Source of the DNA: Cercophora sp. LCS_1
Lineage: Eukaryota > Ascomycota > Sordariomycetes > Sordariales > Lasiosphaeriaceae
Direction of reading: 5' to 3'
Length of the DNA: 64,000 bases
Assembly (NCBI GenBank): GCA_036250225.1
Contig: JAPZLL010000004.1
Span: 1,668,123 to 1,732,122 of the forward strand
Shown: one piece after another, positions 22,740 through 34,631 of the stretch
Numbering within the stretch: the stretch's first letter is position 1
Layout of the letters: every line of letters begins with the position of its first letter
Program-made: the position numbers and the translations under genes
The notes under the pieces: model-generated
The model's database searches: none
Told to the model about the DNA's origin: nothing
Seen by the model: only the letters and a program-made list of their open reading frames with translations

Positions 22740-24636
22740 ATGGACCCAGCCACGATCGCTTCAACAGTGGTGCGCTGTACTTATACACTCTGAATAAAGC
22801 ATGCCGTTGCTGACACGCCAAACAGCTGACTACGATAAAAACATGTCTCTCCTCGACTAAGGCTCTGTACGAGCTCCGCGAGAAATACCGCGATGCCCCA
22901 GTCACCCTTGCCTCAATTTGCACCGAAACCGCGATTATATCGGCATCCCTAGCTCAGATACAGAGCATACTGGAGCAGAGAGACGAACTTGCTACTATTT
23001 TGGCCTCGCGCGAGGAGCTGCCGGTAGTGCTAGACCAGGCCCTTACGGGATGCATGGTTGTGCTGAGCTGTCTTGATGCTGAGATCGAGCAGGTAGTTTT
23101 GGGCGGGGCAGAGTCGGGAACTGGCAAGATGAAGTGGTGGGCTAAAACAAGGTTGATTTGGAGTGAATCGAGGCTCAACGAGCTGCTGGGTGCGCTGCGA
23201 GGGCAGCAGACGGCACTGAACTTGATGTTGCAGTTATTGCAGATGTAAGTGCTCGCGATGCAATCCGTTATGCTTCATGATTTTATTGAAAGGTCAACAG
23301 TGATAGCCTTGCCGACATCCAAGAGATGTTGAGAAGCAAGAAGGATGTGATCGAGGCAGCTGCCGCATTGTCGACTTCGCTACGCTCGGCAAATCCCAGC
23401 ATCAGAACCCCTAGATCTCTCTGCGACTCCCAGTACGACGATACAGTTGAAGCAATCTCTGCACTTGCCCCTTCGGAAATCGAATTCGGCTTTGACGATG
23501 ACGTGGTCACTGCTCACGCGTATCGGCGGGTGCTTGCACAAGCTCAAGCCATGACCATAGCACGGAGTCGAGATATGGAATTTAAAGGAGCGCCGAGCGT
23601 TCAGGCGCAATGGGATGCGGTTGGTGACATGGAAGACTTGATTGACCTGACAGACAATATGACGATTCGCCAAAATTCGGCTCAAGAAACACATACGGCG
23701 CGATTCATACCCGGCCCTTCAGAGAGCGAGCTCCTCTTTGAAGCACTCGGTCAGACACAGGACGGCGAGACAGGACCAGCACCTGACAGCTCTGCCAGCA
23801 ATCAGTCTGCTTTTGACGCACCTGGTGCTCTGACCACCACTTGCACCAACGAAGAACCAGCAGACGAGAGTGATTTGGCCCTGAACCGACCGAAGCGTGG
23901 AATCGTGACCTACATCCGCCAAAACCGACTTGCAGTTTTTTTGCTACCGATCTCGCTGGCAAACCAGAAACGCTGCGACAAGTGTAACGGGCTGTTATGC
24001 GGGATTGCTGTTCGGTTAGAAGATGAAAAGTTCTTTCACAAAGAATGCTTCAAATGCTCTGTACTAGTAAGCAACGAAACCTCCATAAAGTTTAAAATAT
24101 CTCCAGGGTCTAGATAGTTTCTAACCGTGCATCCACCTCCTTGAAAGGGATGTGGACAGGGCTTGAAAGCGTCAAGGTACTACGAAAACCGTAGCCGTCT
24201 ATATTGTGCCTCCCACTATGGAAGTCCTAAAGATTGTTCGGCGTGTGGTAAACGCGTTGGACACAACTTTGTGGAATGCTTCTGGAGGCACAAAGAGGGT
24301 GGGGTCCGGGTTAACCTGCGCGTCCGGATGCACCCAGATTGCCAGTGCCCATACGGCGGCTCCCGGCATCCTCTTACCCGGTTGCACAAGAAGAAAGACG
24401 GCGAGTACTACTGCAATGAGCACTTTTGCCAGTGTCGTTATTGCCATAAATGGCTTCTCCGCGATGGGAAAATAGAGAAATATCCCGGCCTATGTGCGAC
24501 TTGCGAAAAGCTTACTTTCCCCGGGGAGTGCAAGTCGTGTAAGACGTGGTTCCCTTCGCTGTCGATGGAGGCAAGAATATCACGTGGGCGTACAAGCTTG
24601 TGTGAGGGTTGCTACTTTATTACTTATGTTGCATAG
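22740..24636 (+). CDS. STAND-type N-terminal domain fused to LIM-like zinc fingers
   Basis: Four exons (22740-22769, 22826-23244, 23301-24066, 24160-24636) join in frame to 563 residues. Introns are 56, 56 and 93 nt. The N-terminus (MDPATIASTV, KALYELREKY, LAQIQSIL, CMVVLSCLDAEIEQV) has the helical pattern of the fungal N-terminal domain found on STAND/NLR proteins. The middle is low in conserved features. The C-terminus is Cys/His-rich: CDKCNG at 375, FHKECFKC, and across the third splice YCASHYGSPKDC, a LIM-like finger, then more CxxC pairs (CQCRYC, CATC, CKSC, CEGC). One LIM ligand after CFKC appears as Leu instead of Cys. There is no nucleotide-binding domain. AT-rich tracts flank the gene on both sides, yet the reading frame is clean. 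Confidence 0.7.
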
Positions 24637-25144
24637 CCTACCTCTATCGATCAGGCAGTTAAATGGCAATAATTGGATCTCTTGTAGCACAGCTTCATCG
24701 CGTACCAACAATCCCGAAGCATTTAATTGAATAAACGCACCAGTTTTCTCAGCTGTAGATAAGTAGGCTAGGCCCGAGAACTGAGCAGTTTGCATTTGTT
24801 GTTGGAATGAGGAAAAATTTACCTAGAAAACTTGCAATCTTCCTAGATATTGTAGTGTCTTATTGCAGTCCATTATCGGGATAGCATATTATAATACAGG
24901 GATTTATCTAATCATAGGGGTACTGAATGGTATATTTCTCTCCTTTGTATATGGATAAATTCTATTTTTATTGCGTAAGTTATTGAGTAATATAGTGACT
25001 TGGGGTGACGGCTAAGGAGAGCTGGCCTGCGGTTGCCTTTCCGTTTTTGTACATAGTCACGGTGGTGAGCCAGGCTGTCACGTGCTCGGCACGTGACGCC
25101 TGGGCATAAGTGTTGCGCCAGCGCCTCAGGTGCGTTGTTGTTTT

Positions 25145-25209
25145 CCTACGTTGTTTCCCTACGTCGTCTTCCTACGTTGTTATCCTATGTCGTCTTCCTA
25201 CGTTGTTAT
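25145..25209. repeat. 13-bp tandem repeat, five units
   Basis: Consecutive units vary around CCTACGTTGTTAT and CCTACGTCGTCTT, alternating so that a 26-bp higher-order period is visible. No coding role seen. Confidence 0.7.
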
Positions 25210-25257
25210 CGTCATCGTCCACATGCCTCCCTCCGATCAGAGGAAGGCCTGCCCATA

Positions 25258-25278
25258 GGTCGGCCTTCCAGGCCGACC
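25258..25278. repeat. Perfect 9-bp stem, 3-nt loop hairpin
   Basis: GGTCGGCCT, loop TCC, AGGCCGACC. Strong GC-rich hairpin just after the tandem repeat. It may be part of a decayed mobile element or a transcript end; the function is unknown. Confidence 0.6.
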
Positions 25279-26232
25279 ACTGGGCTCTGTGTGTGTCGTT
25301 CATCACCAGTTCAATAGAATGTATACAAATCTTTCATTTAGGAAGTTCATTGTAAATTATAAAATAAACGTTTATATTTTTCTTCTCAATCCAGAAACTA
25401 AGTGACTACAATCCATCTGTTTAACTCCCCCCGCCCCTTCTTTTTTTTTTTGGCTCAACTTTGAGCCGTACCCACTTTGTGATAGCTACTTCCGCTAACC
25501 TGTGACACTTCCCCCACTCTCCCCGTTATACGGTCAGGGTTAGGGTATCATGAAATTCAACAGTCATGGATAGCTGAATTTCCAGGGCTTACTAGTGCCT
25601 TGGCATGGGGGTCCGTCGCTCCCAGCGGCAAACACCACAGCCAACCAATTGGTGATGGCCCATCGCATTGGTTGCTCTGAGCTACGCCAGTTTGCACACA
25701 GACTGAAGAATAAAAGGAGGCCTCTGGCCGCACCAGATTGTATCTTAGCTTTCTCTTCTTCAAGGAGAGGCTATTGAACATTATTGTGAATAGAGTCGCT
25801 TAGTGCCCTCAGGGCCAGTGACTGATCCAAGCCTGCGCAGTGTGAAGCCTTCTTGGCCTGCCCCACAGCCCAGACTTGTTACACCCGTATTCAAGTTACC
25901 CTCTTAGTAAAGGAGGAGCTTAGTCACTGTGAAAGCGATGCAGATCCAGATACGGCGAATATGACAGGAGCAGGTAGTCATCTGCAGATTCCGGAGACAC
26001 CAAGATTTTCCCTCCTTGGGCTGAAAACATTATCGAAAATATAGCTACACACATGTGTGCCGGTCGAAATTGGCATGTGACGCAGCCTCAGCTAGGAGAG
26101 AGGTCTGTCGCAGAAGAAAAAAAAAATGAGAAACGAATGAAAGTTATACAAGAATACAAGTAACTCTCCGCCAATGTTGGCCCCTCTTGAAAGCCGCACG
26201 CTCCCTTTCTTCCTTTAGGGTGTAAAACATCC

Positions 26233-27578
26233 TCAGAGATGATGACCATACAAGAACTGCCTCCTCTCAGCCGCCACGCGATGAACAATCTCCTCGATCC
26301 ACGAGACAGTCTTTGCAGCTACGGAATCGCTATGCCCTGCACCCAAGTCAACAAAAGACGCGATCCTTCAATCGAGCCATACTTACAGATACACCAACCA
26401 TGCGGCGTCTCCTTCTCATCGATGAATGCTCTCATCTTCCCATGCAGTTCGGGGTCTTGTCCATGGTCGTCTACCAGCTTTTCCCGGTCACTGTTTCGAA
26501 CCCATGGATCCTATTGGAGACATGGAGTCATCAGCCCTTGCTCAGACATATGCAAACTGCTTCAACTCAGCTTCGACTCACCTTCTTCCCAAAATACATG
26601 TACAAGGATGGATCACCAGGGAGCCCACAGCCCCAGACGCCCTTTCCCCATTTGTCATCCTGGATTGTCATCATTTCGTCGCGGGCGAGCCATCTATCAG
26701 AAGGTCAATATGGGATGAGCGTGAAAGGGGCAAAGGGTCATACAGAGTTTGACGAATATCGCGCTTGCTTTTCAGGAAGCAAGCCACCGTCTCGGCCGCC
26801 GGTGGTGGAAGCCGACCCATGTAGAGCGCAAGGAGGTACAGCAGTCTCAGGGGTACCAAAAAGAACAGCAGATAAGCGAGAGTGCTGATGAAGGAAGCGA
26901 AGAACGTGAGTTGGAGGAACGGCTGCGATGGAAGTCAGCTAATAATCAAACCACAGCACAACAATATGGGGAGGGAGGACTCACGCTCAAGACCCAGCCA
27001 GCCGGCGACTTCCCAATATGCGTAAGCGTCGGGAACAGCATAATCCCCCCAACGATATCAATGCCAGGACTGAACCCCTCCGTGTGTCGTCGCAGGATCT
27101 CCATCAGGATATACGACCCAACCGAATGCCCAACCAACACCACACGCGTGGGATGTCGCGACTCGGCAAATGACAACAAATCCGCCTCCACCGCCAGGAT
27201 CGTTTGCTGCAAATCAGTCGCTTGATCCTTGGCTCCGGTCCCGAATCCAATGAGAGATTCCCCGCAGATTCTCGCCGACACACCGGACAGGGAAGGGCTC
27301 TTTTGTATCAACCCGCTGAGGGCCATCGCGAACGGCTCATAGAGGGAGATGAGTCCTGGGTTTCCGGGGATCACGTAGATGAGGATATCCATGTCCGTCC
27401 CGGCGTACCCATCGACGGGGACATCGTGCATCATGAAATTGGCGGGGTTCCCTGGCGCCATGGTCGTGCAGTAGAGGGTAGGTCGTCGTCGTTGTTGGTG
27501 TTGTTGGTGTTGCTGTTGTTGTCGGTGCCTGTCGGGTGGTTTGCGGGCGATGCCGGGTTTTTCAGGGGGTGTTGCCAT
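26233..27578 (-). CDS. Lipid droplet-associated hydrolase family (alpha/beta hydrolase)
   Basis: Five exons (27578-26985, 26922-26744, 26693-26582, 26510-26387, 26336-26233) join in frame to 370 residues. Motifs fit the LDAH/DUF2305 family: ILIYVIPGNPGLISLYEPF near the start of the domain, the nucleophile elbow VGHSVGSYILMEIL, GGIMLFPTLTHIGKSP, a hydrophobic segment FFASFISTLAYLLFFLVP, WLARDEMMTI, and a C-terminal His region. These proteins sit on lipid droplets and influence neutral lipid or sterol ester turnover. The N-terminus has a Gln/His-rich stretch encoded by CAA/CAG repeats. The start at 27578 is the first ATG that suits the length; an upstream in-frame extension has only a weak start. 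Confidence 0.85.
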
Positions 27579-27956
27579 GTTTATGTATTGTTTTGGTGTG
27601 CGAATGGAAGATTGGGCAATCCCGTCGCAGGGTGGTGCCCAACTCATCAGCCAAGTGGAACAACGGGGCGTGGATTCGTGTAACTGGCTGCAACTGACCA
27701 GAATTCCGCCCCATGAACAGCAATGGTAGGAAGCGCAGGAAACCCAAAACTACGTGGCAGCGAAACGATTGGATTGTTCGGCCGCTATGGGTCCATAATG
27801 ATGTAAAACGTCCACGACCTGCGCCAACTTACGACCTTGGGATCGACCGTGAGTCAGTTGCTTTTGCTTTTGTTGGAGGGCCCAAATTCCCAACTGCGTG
27901 CTATCATAACTCAATTGAGGCTCAGCTGCCAGGCAGGGCCGATGTCGCACGAAAAC
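27579..27956. other. Intergenic, no gene seen
   Basis: 378 bp between two genes on the same strand, expected to contain the promoter of the lipid-droplet hydrolase. No other feature seen. Confidence 0.4.
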
Positions 27957-29096
27957 CTAATACTTGCTCCCGTCGCTCGTCCCAACACAGCTATCAAAAG
28001 TATAACCCCTGCGTCCCTCCTTGGATGCGACAAACTCATCCTCGAAATCCTTCTTCCACGCCTCAACCCCAAACTTGGGCTCCCATCCCAACTTCCTCAA
28101 CACAGTCCCCGTCATCGCCTTGTTCCCGCCCCATCCCTGTTCCGCCATATCCAACATGCCACCCGTCGCCTCATCCGCAACCTCCTGCAATGTCTTCAAC
28201 CGAATCTCCTTTGTCGCCGGTGTGCCTTCCCTGGGCAGTGCCCCATCCGCAAACAAAACGTCCAAGCACCGCTGGAAAATCTCCGTTTGAAGAACCCTAC
28301 CTACGGCAGGGAAGATAATCCCATCCTTCCCCGACGGAATGTATCCAACCCCGCGATCCTCCCTCTCTAAGATGAGCTTCACCAACAGGACATACGCATC
28401 CGCCAAATCAGACACATGCACCCAGTCGAAATTCGCCGTATCGTTCAGTTTGAACCCATACCCCATCGTCAACGTATACCGCAGTAACGTCGAGATGATG
28501 ATACCCTGCCGATTGAACAGCCCTTCACCCTCGCCGAAAATAATCGGCGTGTTCAGACTAACCGCATTGACGCCCAACTCATCAGCGAGCGTCAGCACGC
28601 CCACTTCAGTCGTGCGCTGAGGGTAGGGCGTTTCCGCCTCCTGGGCGACCTCCCAGTCGTACACAGCGCGACTGTTGGCGTCTTTCCAGACGCGATCCGG
28701 CTCTGCCTTGCCGGTGATGGGCTTATCGGCCAGGTTGGTACACCCCGAGATGTTGAGAAGCCAGGGTGTCGGGCTGGAAGGGTCTTCCTTGCGTTTGGCG
28801 AGGCCGCGGACAAAGGCTTTGGCGCCTTCGGCGATGAAGCCCGAGCCGACGTTGATGATGATGTCGTAGTTGGCTGCCGTGGCGACGATAAAGTCTGTTT
28901 CGAGGAGGCCGCCCCACAGGATGGGAGTGATGCGGTCGCCGTACGTTTCGGACAGTTTGGTTGCGGCGTCTTGACTGCGGACGAGGAGGGAGAAGGTTAG
29001 GGTTTTGATGGTCGGATCGGAGCTTGCGAGCAGGTGGGCAATGAGTGTGCCGCCGACATAGCCGGTTGCGCCTGTGATGAGAATTTTGGGTGCCAT
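27957..29096 (-). CDS. Atypical SDR / NAD(P)-binding Rossmann protein
   Basis: An intronless ORF of 379 residues from the ATG at 29096; an in-frame ATG at 29123 adds nine residues. The N-terminus KILITGATGYVGGTLIAHLL has the GxxGxxG nucleotide-binding loop of NmrA/extended SDR proteins. Further along are a conserved acidic-Asn region (LLNISGCTNLADKP), SLNTPIIFGEGEGLFNRQG and FDWVHVSDLADAYVLLV. The classic YxxxK is not obvious, so it may be a regulator or an atypical reductase/epimerase. It is not adjacent to a recognisable biosynthetic partner. Confidence 0.8.
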   Translation of the reverse strand: MAPKILITGATGYVGGTLIAHLLASSDPTIKTLTFSLLVRSQDAATKLSETYGDRITPILWGGLLETDFIVATAANYDIIINVGSGFIAEGAKAFVRGLAKRKEDPSSPTPWLLNISGCTNLADKPITGKAEPDRVWKDANSRAVYDWEVAQEAETPYPQRTTEVGVLTLADELGVNAVSLNTPIIFGEGEGLFNRQGIIISTLLRYTLTMGYGFKLNDTANFDWVHVSDLADAYVLLVKLILEREDRGVGYIPSGKDGIIFPAVGRVLQTEIFQRCLDVLFADGALPREGTPATKEIRLKTLQEVADEATGGMLDMAEQGWGGNKAMTGTVLRKLGWEPKFGVEAWKKDFEDEFVASKEGRRGYTFDSCVGTSDGSKY

Positions 29097-30252
29097 GGTG
29101 AGTGCGAGTGATGTGGGAGTCATTGAGGAAGAGGACCTGGGAGGTGCTCATACTTGATGATCTGCCCACATGCTTTGAGGGGTCGTGGGGGCCATCTGCC
29201 GAACCTTTCCGTACAGAGGCCCAGTCCCAGAAAAACGAATCCTTCATGACAAGCAGTTGCTGAATGCGAGCAATGATTCGCTCCTCGCTGGCGATTTGAG
29301 GGTGCCGTGCTTGAGAGGTTGCATTCGCCAAGCTCAAGTCGATCCTGGCAGGGGTTAGTGTCTCCTCAAAGGAGCATCACAGTCCAGGGGCCATCGAGTT
29401 TGCAGGAGAGTCTGCACCCGCGGCCTGGCCCGCGATAAACCTGTAGTTTGCTCTCCAGGTCCAAACTTGTAAGGCTATCCGATGCTCGCCGGTCCGCGGC
29501 CGTAGTTATCGCCATTTCTCCTTAGCTCGGTACCGTCGGCGCCGGAGCCGCTGCAGGGAAATGGTGACTGGAGGTAGTGTTGCCCCGTCTTAACGTGCCT
29601 TGGCCGAAGTGATGTGTTGTTAGCCCTGAGATGGTGTCGTTATGGCGTTCCACCCCCGGCTTGTTAACCTTGTTTCGGCCCATCAAGGGTGTATTCGTGG
29701 GGGGCGGCGGGGCTTGTCGATATAATATGCCATAACTCGGAACGATCGCCGATCCATACCTAACGATAAAGCAAAGGCATGTGTAATTCCGCTAGATGTC
29801 CTGGCCTTGGCGCCCTTGGGGCTGACCAGCAAAGAGCAAGCGTGAGGGTATTCCAGCAAGTCCATGAAAGTGCGGGAAGCAATTGCCTATTGGCGAAAAG
29901 GGGTCGTCTACCCGGCTCCAATCACGAGGGCAAGGCATGGCCGATGAACATGGAATGAATGCCTTTTCTCCAGTGAGTTCGCTTTATAGTGAAAGCAGTG
30001 AGATCCTTTGAGGCGCTGGGGTTTGGGTGTGGAAATGGGCAGTTGGTGGGAAAATAGTGGGGAGTGACATGAATGAAGACGCGATATGTCCTTCTATTGG
30101 GAAAGAGCGAAACGGTCCTGCCGAATCTGAAACACGCAGCTGGGCTCATCAGGTGACACCCGGCCAATCGCGCGGGAGCATAACCCCGAAGCCGGACTCA
30201 ACCACATGCGCTGAGCGATTTCTCCACTTTCAACCTCACCAAACTCAATCCA
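29097..30252. other. Divergent intergenic region, no gene seen
   Basis: 1.16 kb between the divergent NAD-binding gene and phosphatase gene; likely holds both promoters. No domain-bearing frame. Confidence 0.45.
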
Positions 30253-31306
30253 ATGGGCTCAACACTCGGCGCTGAAGACCCCGCCGTGCGGTGCTACAAG
30301 TTCCAAGCCATCCCTGAATTCTTCAGGTACTCGGAAGGTCTCACCCAGCCCCACGATGTTGTAAGTTTTCGGGGGCGACCCAGCCCACCAGCGCCCTACT
30401 GATTGGTCCAAGACCACACAGCCCGGTCTGGGACTGGTGAAAAAGGTGTACGAGACCGATGCATCATTTGACCCAAACCACGAGAAGCAAGACTGGGAGC
30501 GTTTTGAACACTACCTCAAGTACCTCAACGCGACAGCGCGCGACGGCATCTCGTACAAGCTCATCTATGCCGCCCGCCATGGTGAGGGGTACCACAACGT
30601 TAAGGAGGCAGAAGTCGGCACCCCGGCGTGGGAGGTAAGTCTGCGAAACCATCTCTAGCCTGCCCCTCTCTGATGTAATCGATAGTCCCACTGGGCAAAA
30701 CTTGATGGGGACGGCAAAACAGTCTGGTTCGACGCCACTCTCACCCCAAAGGGTCGTCAGCAAGCGCAAGCAATGAAGGCGTTCTGGGAAGAATCCGCCG
30801 TCGCGCTGAAGCTCCCTCTTGCCAAACGACACTACTCGAGTCCCATGCAGCGATGCCTGGATACCTGCCAGACCGCCTTCACGGGCTTAACGCTGGCTGA
30901 CGGGACCGAGGTCCCTCCGTTCAAGCCCACCATCCGGGAGTTGATCCGCGAGAGACTGGGTGTCCACACCTGCGACAAGAGGCATCCCCGCAGTTGGATC
31001 CAGGAATATTTCCCGATTTTTGAGACCATAGAAGAGGACTTGCCGGAAGAGGACACGCTCTGGGTACCAGATGTGAGGGAGACACTGGAGCAGCACGCCG
31101 TGCGGGTGCACGCATTTCTCAGCGACTTGTTCACAAACGATAATGAGACTATCATTTCGGTGACGTCCCACTCGGGGACTATCCAGGCCCTTAACCGAGC
31201 TACCGGACATCCCGCGGTCCATGTGGCACCAGGGGCCATCGTTCCTCTCCTGATCAAAGGCGAGTTAACGGACGATATACCGCCGAGAATATCGGTTAGC
31301 CTATGA
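30253..31306 (+). CDS. Histidine phosphatase (phosphoglycerate mutase-like) superfamily
   Basis: Three exons (30253-30360, 30422-30634, 30686-31306) encode 313 residues. The catalytic RHG motif is in LIYAARHGEGYHN, the second-branch residues in YSSPMQRCLDTC, and the second catalytic His in SVTSHSGTI. This order is diagnostic of the branch 1 superfamily. Fungal members of this size dephosphorylate small metabolites or act as PMU1-like phosphatases; the substrate is not deducible. The stop codon lies 52 bp from the stop of the convergent amidase gene, so their 3' UTRs probably overlap. Confidence 0.87.
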
Positions 31307-31358
31307 TCCTATTCCTTCATAACGTCATCTATCATAGCTCATCACAACTTGTCACTCA

Positions 31359-33091
31359 TCAAAAGCCTGCAAAGTCTCCCAACTCAATGTTTGGGACGAG
31401 ATACGGCTTCGGCCCCTTTTTCCTGACCTGCGTCTTTTGCTCAAAGCTATACGCCAGCGCAAGCAGCTTCTCCTCCTCCCACATGCCTCCCAAGAAGCTG
31501 ATCCCAAAGCTGCGCCAACGTTAGCAACCGTCCTACTTGTGAAGGAGAAAGGAAAAACTCACGGAATATTAGGCCCCTGCTGCACCAAACCCCTCGCATT
31601 CCGTGTAACATTCCACGTAGCCGGATAAAAACCCAACGGCACTGTAACCAGCGGTGCGCCCTGGATCGCAGCCCTCGACGCCGCCTGGCTGGTCGGCATA
31701 ACCACAGCATCCAGCTGATCTCGCTCAATCGCACCCAACAAACCACCCTCACCACCCCAGTACAAGTTCTTCTGATAGTCCTCCCAGAATCTCCCATCGG
31801 TATTGTTATACCCCAAGTCCAACGCACCATCCCACCTTGCTGTGTCGCGATTAGGATACATCTCCGCCTCAAACGTCTGGGTGAAATCCCGCAAGTCCGA
31901 CAACGTGTGCAGATCATGCGGATTGTACGTCAGCCCAGCAAAATACACTGCCAGATCAGAAACAAAATCCGCGCCGAGGACAATCGTCGTGGTATTGGGT
32001 GATGCGACGGTGAAATTGGACGTCACGACCGTGGCACCGGCGTCTTGCATCGTCTTGATGGCTGACCAGAAGGCGACGATCTCAGTTGGGTTGGAGGTCT
32101 GGTTGATTGCGTTGAGCGGAACACCGATACGCGCACCGGATAGGGATGATGCGTTGAGAGCGGCGACGTAGTCGGGGATTTTGTGCTCCGGGAAGGGGAT
32201 CGCGGAGGTGTAGTTGTCATACGAGTCAACCCCTGCAATGGCTTGGAGGAGGATGGCGGTGTCTTTGACCGTGCGAGCCATGGGACCGATGCTGTCCTGG
32301 TGCGAGGAGATGGGGATCACGAGGTATCGCGATGTTAGGCCGACGGTGGGCTTGATGCCGACTAGGCAGCCTTTTTGGGAGGGGGAGATGATGGACCCGG
32401 AGGTCTAGAATGGGGAGTCAGAAGACAGGAGAGGGAAGGGAAGGGGGCAGGGGAAACGAACCTCTGTGCCCAGGGCGGCAAGCGACAGACCGATCGCTGC
32501 AGCGACGCCCGATCCGCTGGAACTTCCGCCTGGATCTTCGTTGGGGTAGTATGCGCCGGTGACTTGGCCGCCGTAGGCCGACCAGCCGCTGGACGAGTTG
32601 CTGCTCCGGTAGTTGGCCCACTGCGAGAGATTAGCCTTGCCGAGGATGATGGCTCCGGCCTGGCGCAGCTTTGCGGCCATGGTGCTGTCACGGGGGACTT
32701 TGGCGCCAACGAGGGCAAAGGAGCCAGCCGTGTTGTTCATCTTGTCGTTGGTGGCAATGTTGTCCTTGATCAAGATGGGGATGCCGTGCAGAGGACCTAG
32801 GGTGGTGCCGCTGGCGCGAAGAGCGTCGAGTTCGGCGGCGATGTTTAGGGCATCGGGGTTCACCTCGTTGACGACATGGAGGACGGGGTTGACTTGCTCG
32901 ATGCGGGCGAGGTAGGCGCTGACGAGGTCAACGCTGGTGAAGAGGCTGCGGGACAGGCCCTCCTCGAGATCATCAATTGTCACGTCGATGAGGTCGGGGA
33001 ATGAGACGCCCTTGACTGTTGAGCATCTTCCAAGCTGAGCGACGCCCAGCCAGATGGCCGAGGCAGTCGTCAGAAGTCTCTTGAATCCCAT
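31359..33091 (-). CDS. Amidase signature family enzyme, probably secreted
   Basis: Three exons (33091-32462, 32404-31563, 31509-31359) encode 540 residues. A signal peptide-like N-terminus (LTTASAIWLGVAQLGRC) precedes the amidase fold. The catalytic Lys is in IPILIKDNIAT, and the Gly/Ser-rich stretch EDPGGSSSGSGVAAA carries the cis-Ser and nucleophile Ser region. The region TSGSIISPSQKG supplies the remaining conserved Ser/Gly loop after the first splice. The C-terminus SFLGGMWEEEKLLALAYSFEQ is typical. The enzyme should hydrolyse an amide bond. The first intron has a weak GTTCGT donor. Convergent with the histidine phosphatase gene. Confidence 0.87.
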
Positions 33092-33755
33092 GATGCTCGG
33101 TGTGTCACTGAGACTGACTTGGTTGAGCAGATTGTCTCATTCAGACGCAGGCTTATATACTTGGAACTTTGGTCGTCGTCGCCGTGTCCGGAGCATATTG
33201 GCCGGGCCGATAAGGCCATAGAACCAAGACCCGGGATTTCGGCTCAATCATGGGTGCCGACGATATCGCGTGGGGTAAGTGATGCCAAGAGTGCGGGATC
33301 CTGGGACGGCTTGGCTGACGACGCTGCAGTCTGTCATTGGCGGGCATCCAGAACCATCTTGTTGCTATTCCCGCTCGAGACGTTAGTAATTGTCGGCATC
33401 CAGAGCTTATGCAAGTGTTATCGGCGGGGTTGACGTTGCTGTCGAGATCCTTCAAAGCAGTCCGCAGCTCGCAACTGATTGTGGTTCTGGCGAAGGGTGA
33501 ATCTCCCCACTTTGTGCGACTTGGGGTTCCATCACTGTGGGAGATCGTGCTCACGCGTTTTTTATTGATACAACACAAATGGCTTCAACAAGGTTCATTG
33601 AGTTCACCTATTTATCTGTGTAGATGACCTGGGTGACATTGCCCTCTTACTGACTGTCCGAATCCGACGAAGACACGGGACCACAACTACATTTGATTGT
33701 CAGCATGAGACTCTTTTATGCCCATCCAGAGATCGTTTTGCAAGGTAAGATGCTT
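33092..33755. other. Intergenic, no gene seen
   Basis: 664 bp including the likely amidase promoter. Nothing else recognised. Confidence 0.4.
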
Positions 33756-34631
33756 TTACCTGGTGAGCACTTTATAGACGTCCGCCATTTCCTTCAAGAT
33801 GTCTTCGCACGTACGGATTTCGAGAAGGTGATCAAACGGCTCCTTGAACGGCGTATCGATGCCATTGTGCATCACCCACGCCCGACCGCGAGACTCAGCT
33901 TGCTCCTTGTCCGTCTTCTCCAGCTCGCCAAAGTCCAGCTTCCACACCAGCCTGTTGCGAGCCCAGTAGATGGCCGTGTCCCAGTTGCTGTTTGAGTAAT
34001 GTCAGCAGTTAAATCGTTAGCGGCGGTAAGTAGACATACTCGGTTTGGATCTTGTCTACATGCCAAGTGTCGAATGTCTGGACGGCAAGAGCTCGCGCCC
34101 TGGCAATGGAGATGTCCCCCACCAGTGAAACACAATAATCGCTGACTGGGTTGCCCCTTTGGTCCGTCCACCAGAACTCAAGGCCAAAGTTGCGAAACTT
34201 GCGGACCAAGATGAAAGCCCGCGATCCTGCTTTACGCTCGGGGGGACTCGGCCCGTCCGAGCCCGAAAAGTCCGGCAGGTCGCGGTTGATGACGCCGCAA
34301 GCCATGCCGGGGGGTTTGTCAGTAGTCGGGGCCTGATTTTTTGCACCGGGTCAGCTACAGATCTACGGTGAGAAGGGCGAGAGAAATGCAGGCATCTTAC
34401 ATCTCTGTCGGGCTTCCTGACGGCGGTCTGGGTATCCCAGTCGTCAAAGACCCTGCTCCAGAACTCCTCACGCTTGTTGGAAAAGTGATCAAAGATGTCG
34501 TCGGTCTTGTTTCTTTTATGGAGGAGTTTGATGATATCGTCAGCCATTTTCATCAGCTCCGGGGGGATTTGGGGGAAGTCGTTGATCATACGGCGAGTAG
34601 CATTCGGGTTTCCAAAGGTAGGGGAAAACAT
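33756..34631 (-). CDS. Hypothetical protein, spliced, unknown family
   Basis: Three exons (34631-34401, 34332-34040, 33987-33756) join in frame to 251 residues. An open in-frame extension allows an alternative start at 34673. The sequence is soluble with charged helices early (ELMKMADDIIKLLHKRNK) and an aromatic-rich centre (FRNFGLEFWWTDQRGNP), then HVDKIQTDNWDTAIYWARNR and a final helical part (EDILKEMADVYKVLTR). No signal peptide, membrane span or catalytic motif is recognised. The coherent splicing and amino-acid pattern argue for a real gene; function unknown. Confidence 0.65.

Larger units (their letters stand above)
24637..26232. other. Gene-poor, partly AT-rich region
   Basis: 1.6 kb without a supported gene. 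24640-25000 and 25330-25400 are AT-rich. A 13-bp tandem repeat and a short perfect hairpin lie in the middle, listed separately. The TTAGGG-like bases near 25540 occur once and are not a telomere array. Confidence 0.5.

Noticed and set aside
25536..25545. AGGGTTAGGG, telomere-like
   Set aside because: Only about one and a half units; no array, so not an interstitial telomere tract.
25537..25781. Open frames near 25.6 kb as small genes
   Set aside because: Short, no start context, no conserved pattern, in a decayed AT-rich area.
27837..28370. Plus-strand open frames opposite the NAD-binding protein gene
   Set aside because: They mirror a strongly coding minus-strand gene, have Pro/Ser-rich composition typical of antisense frames, and show no domain.
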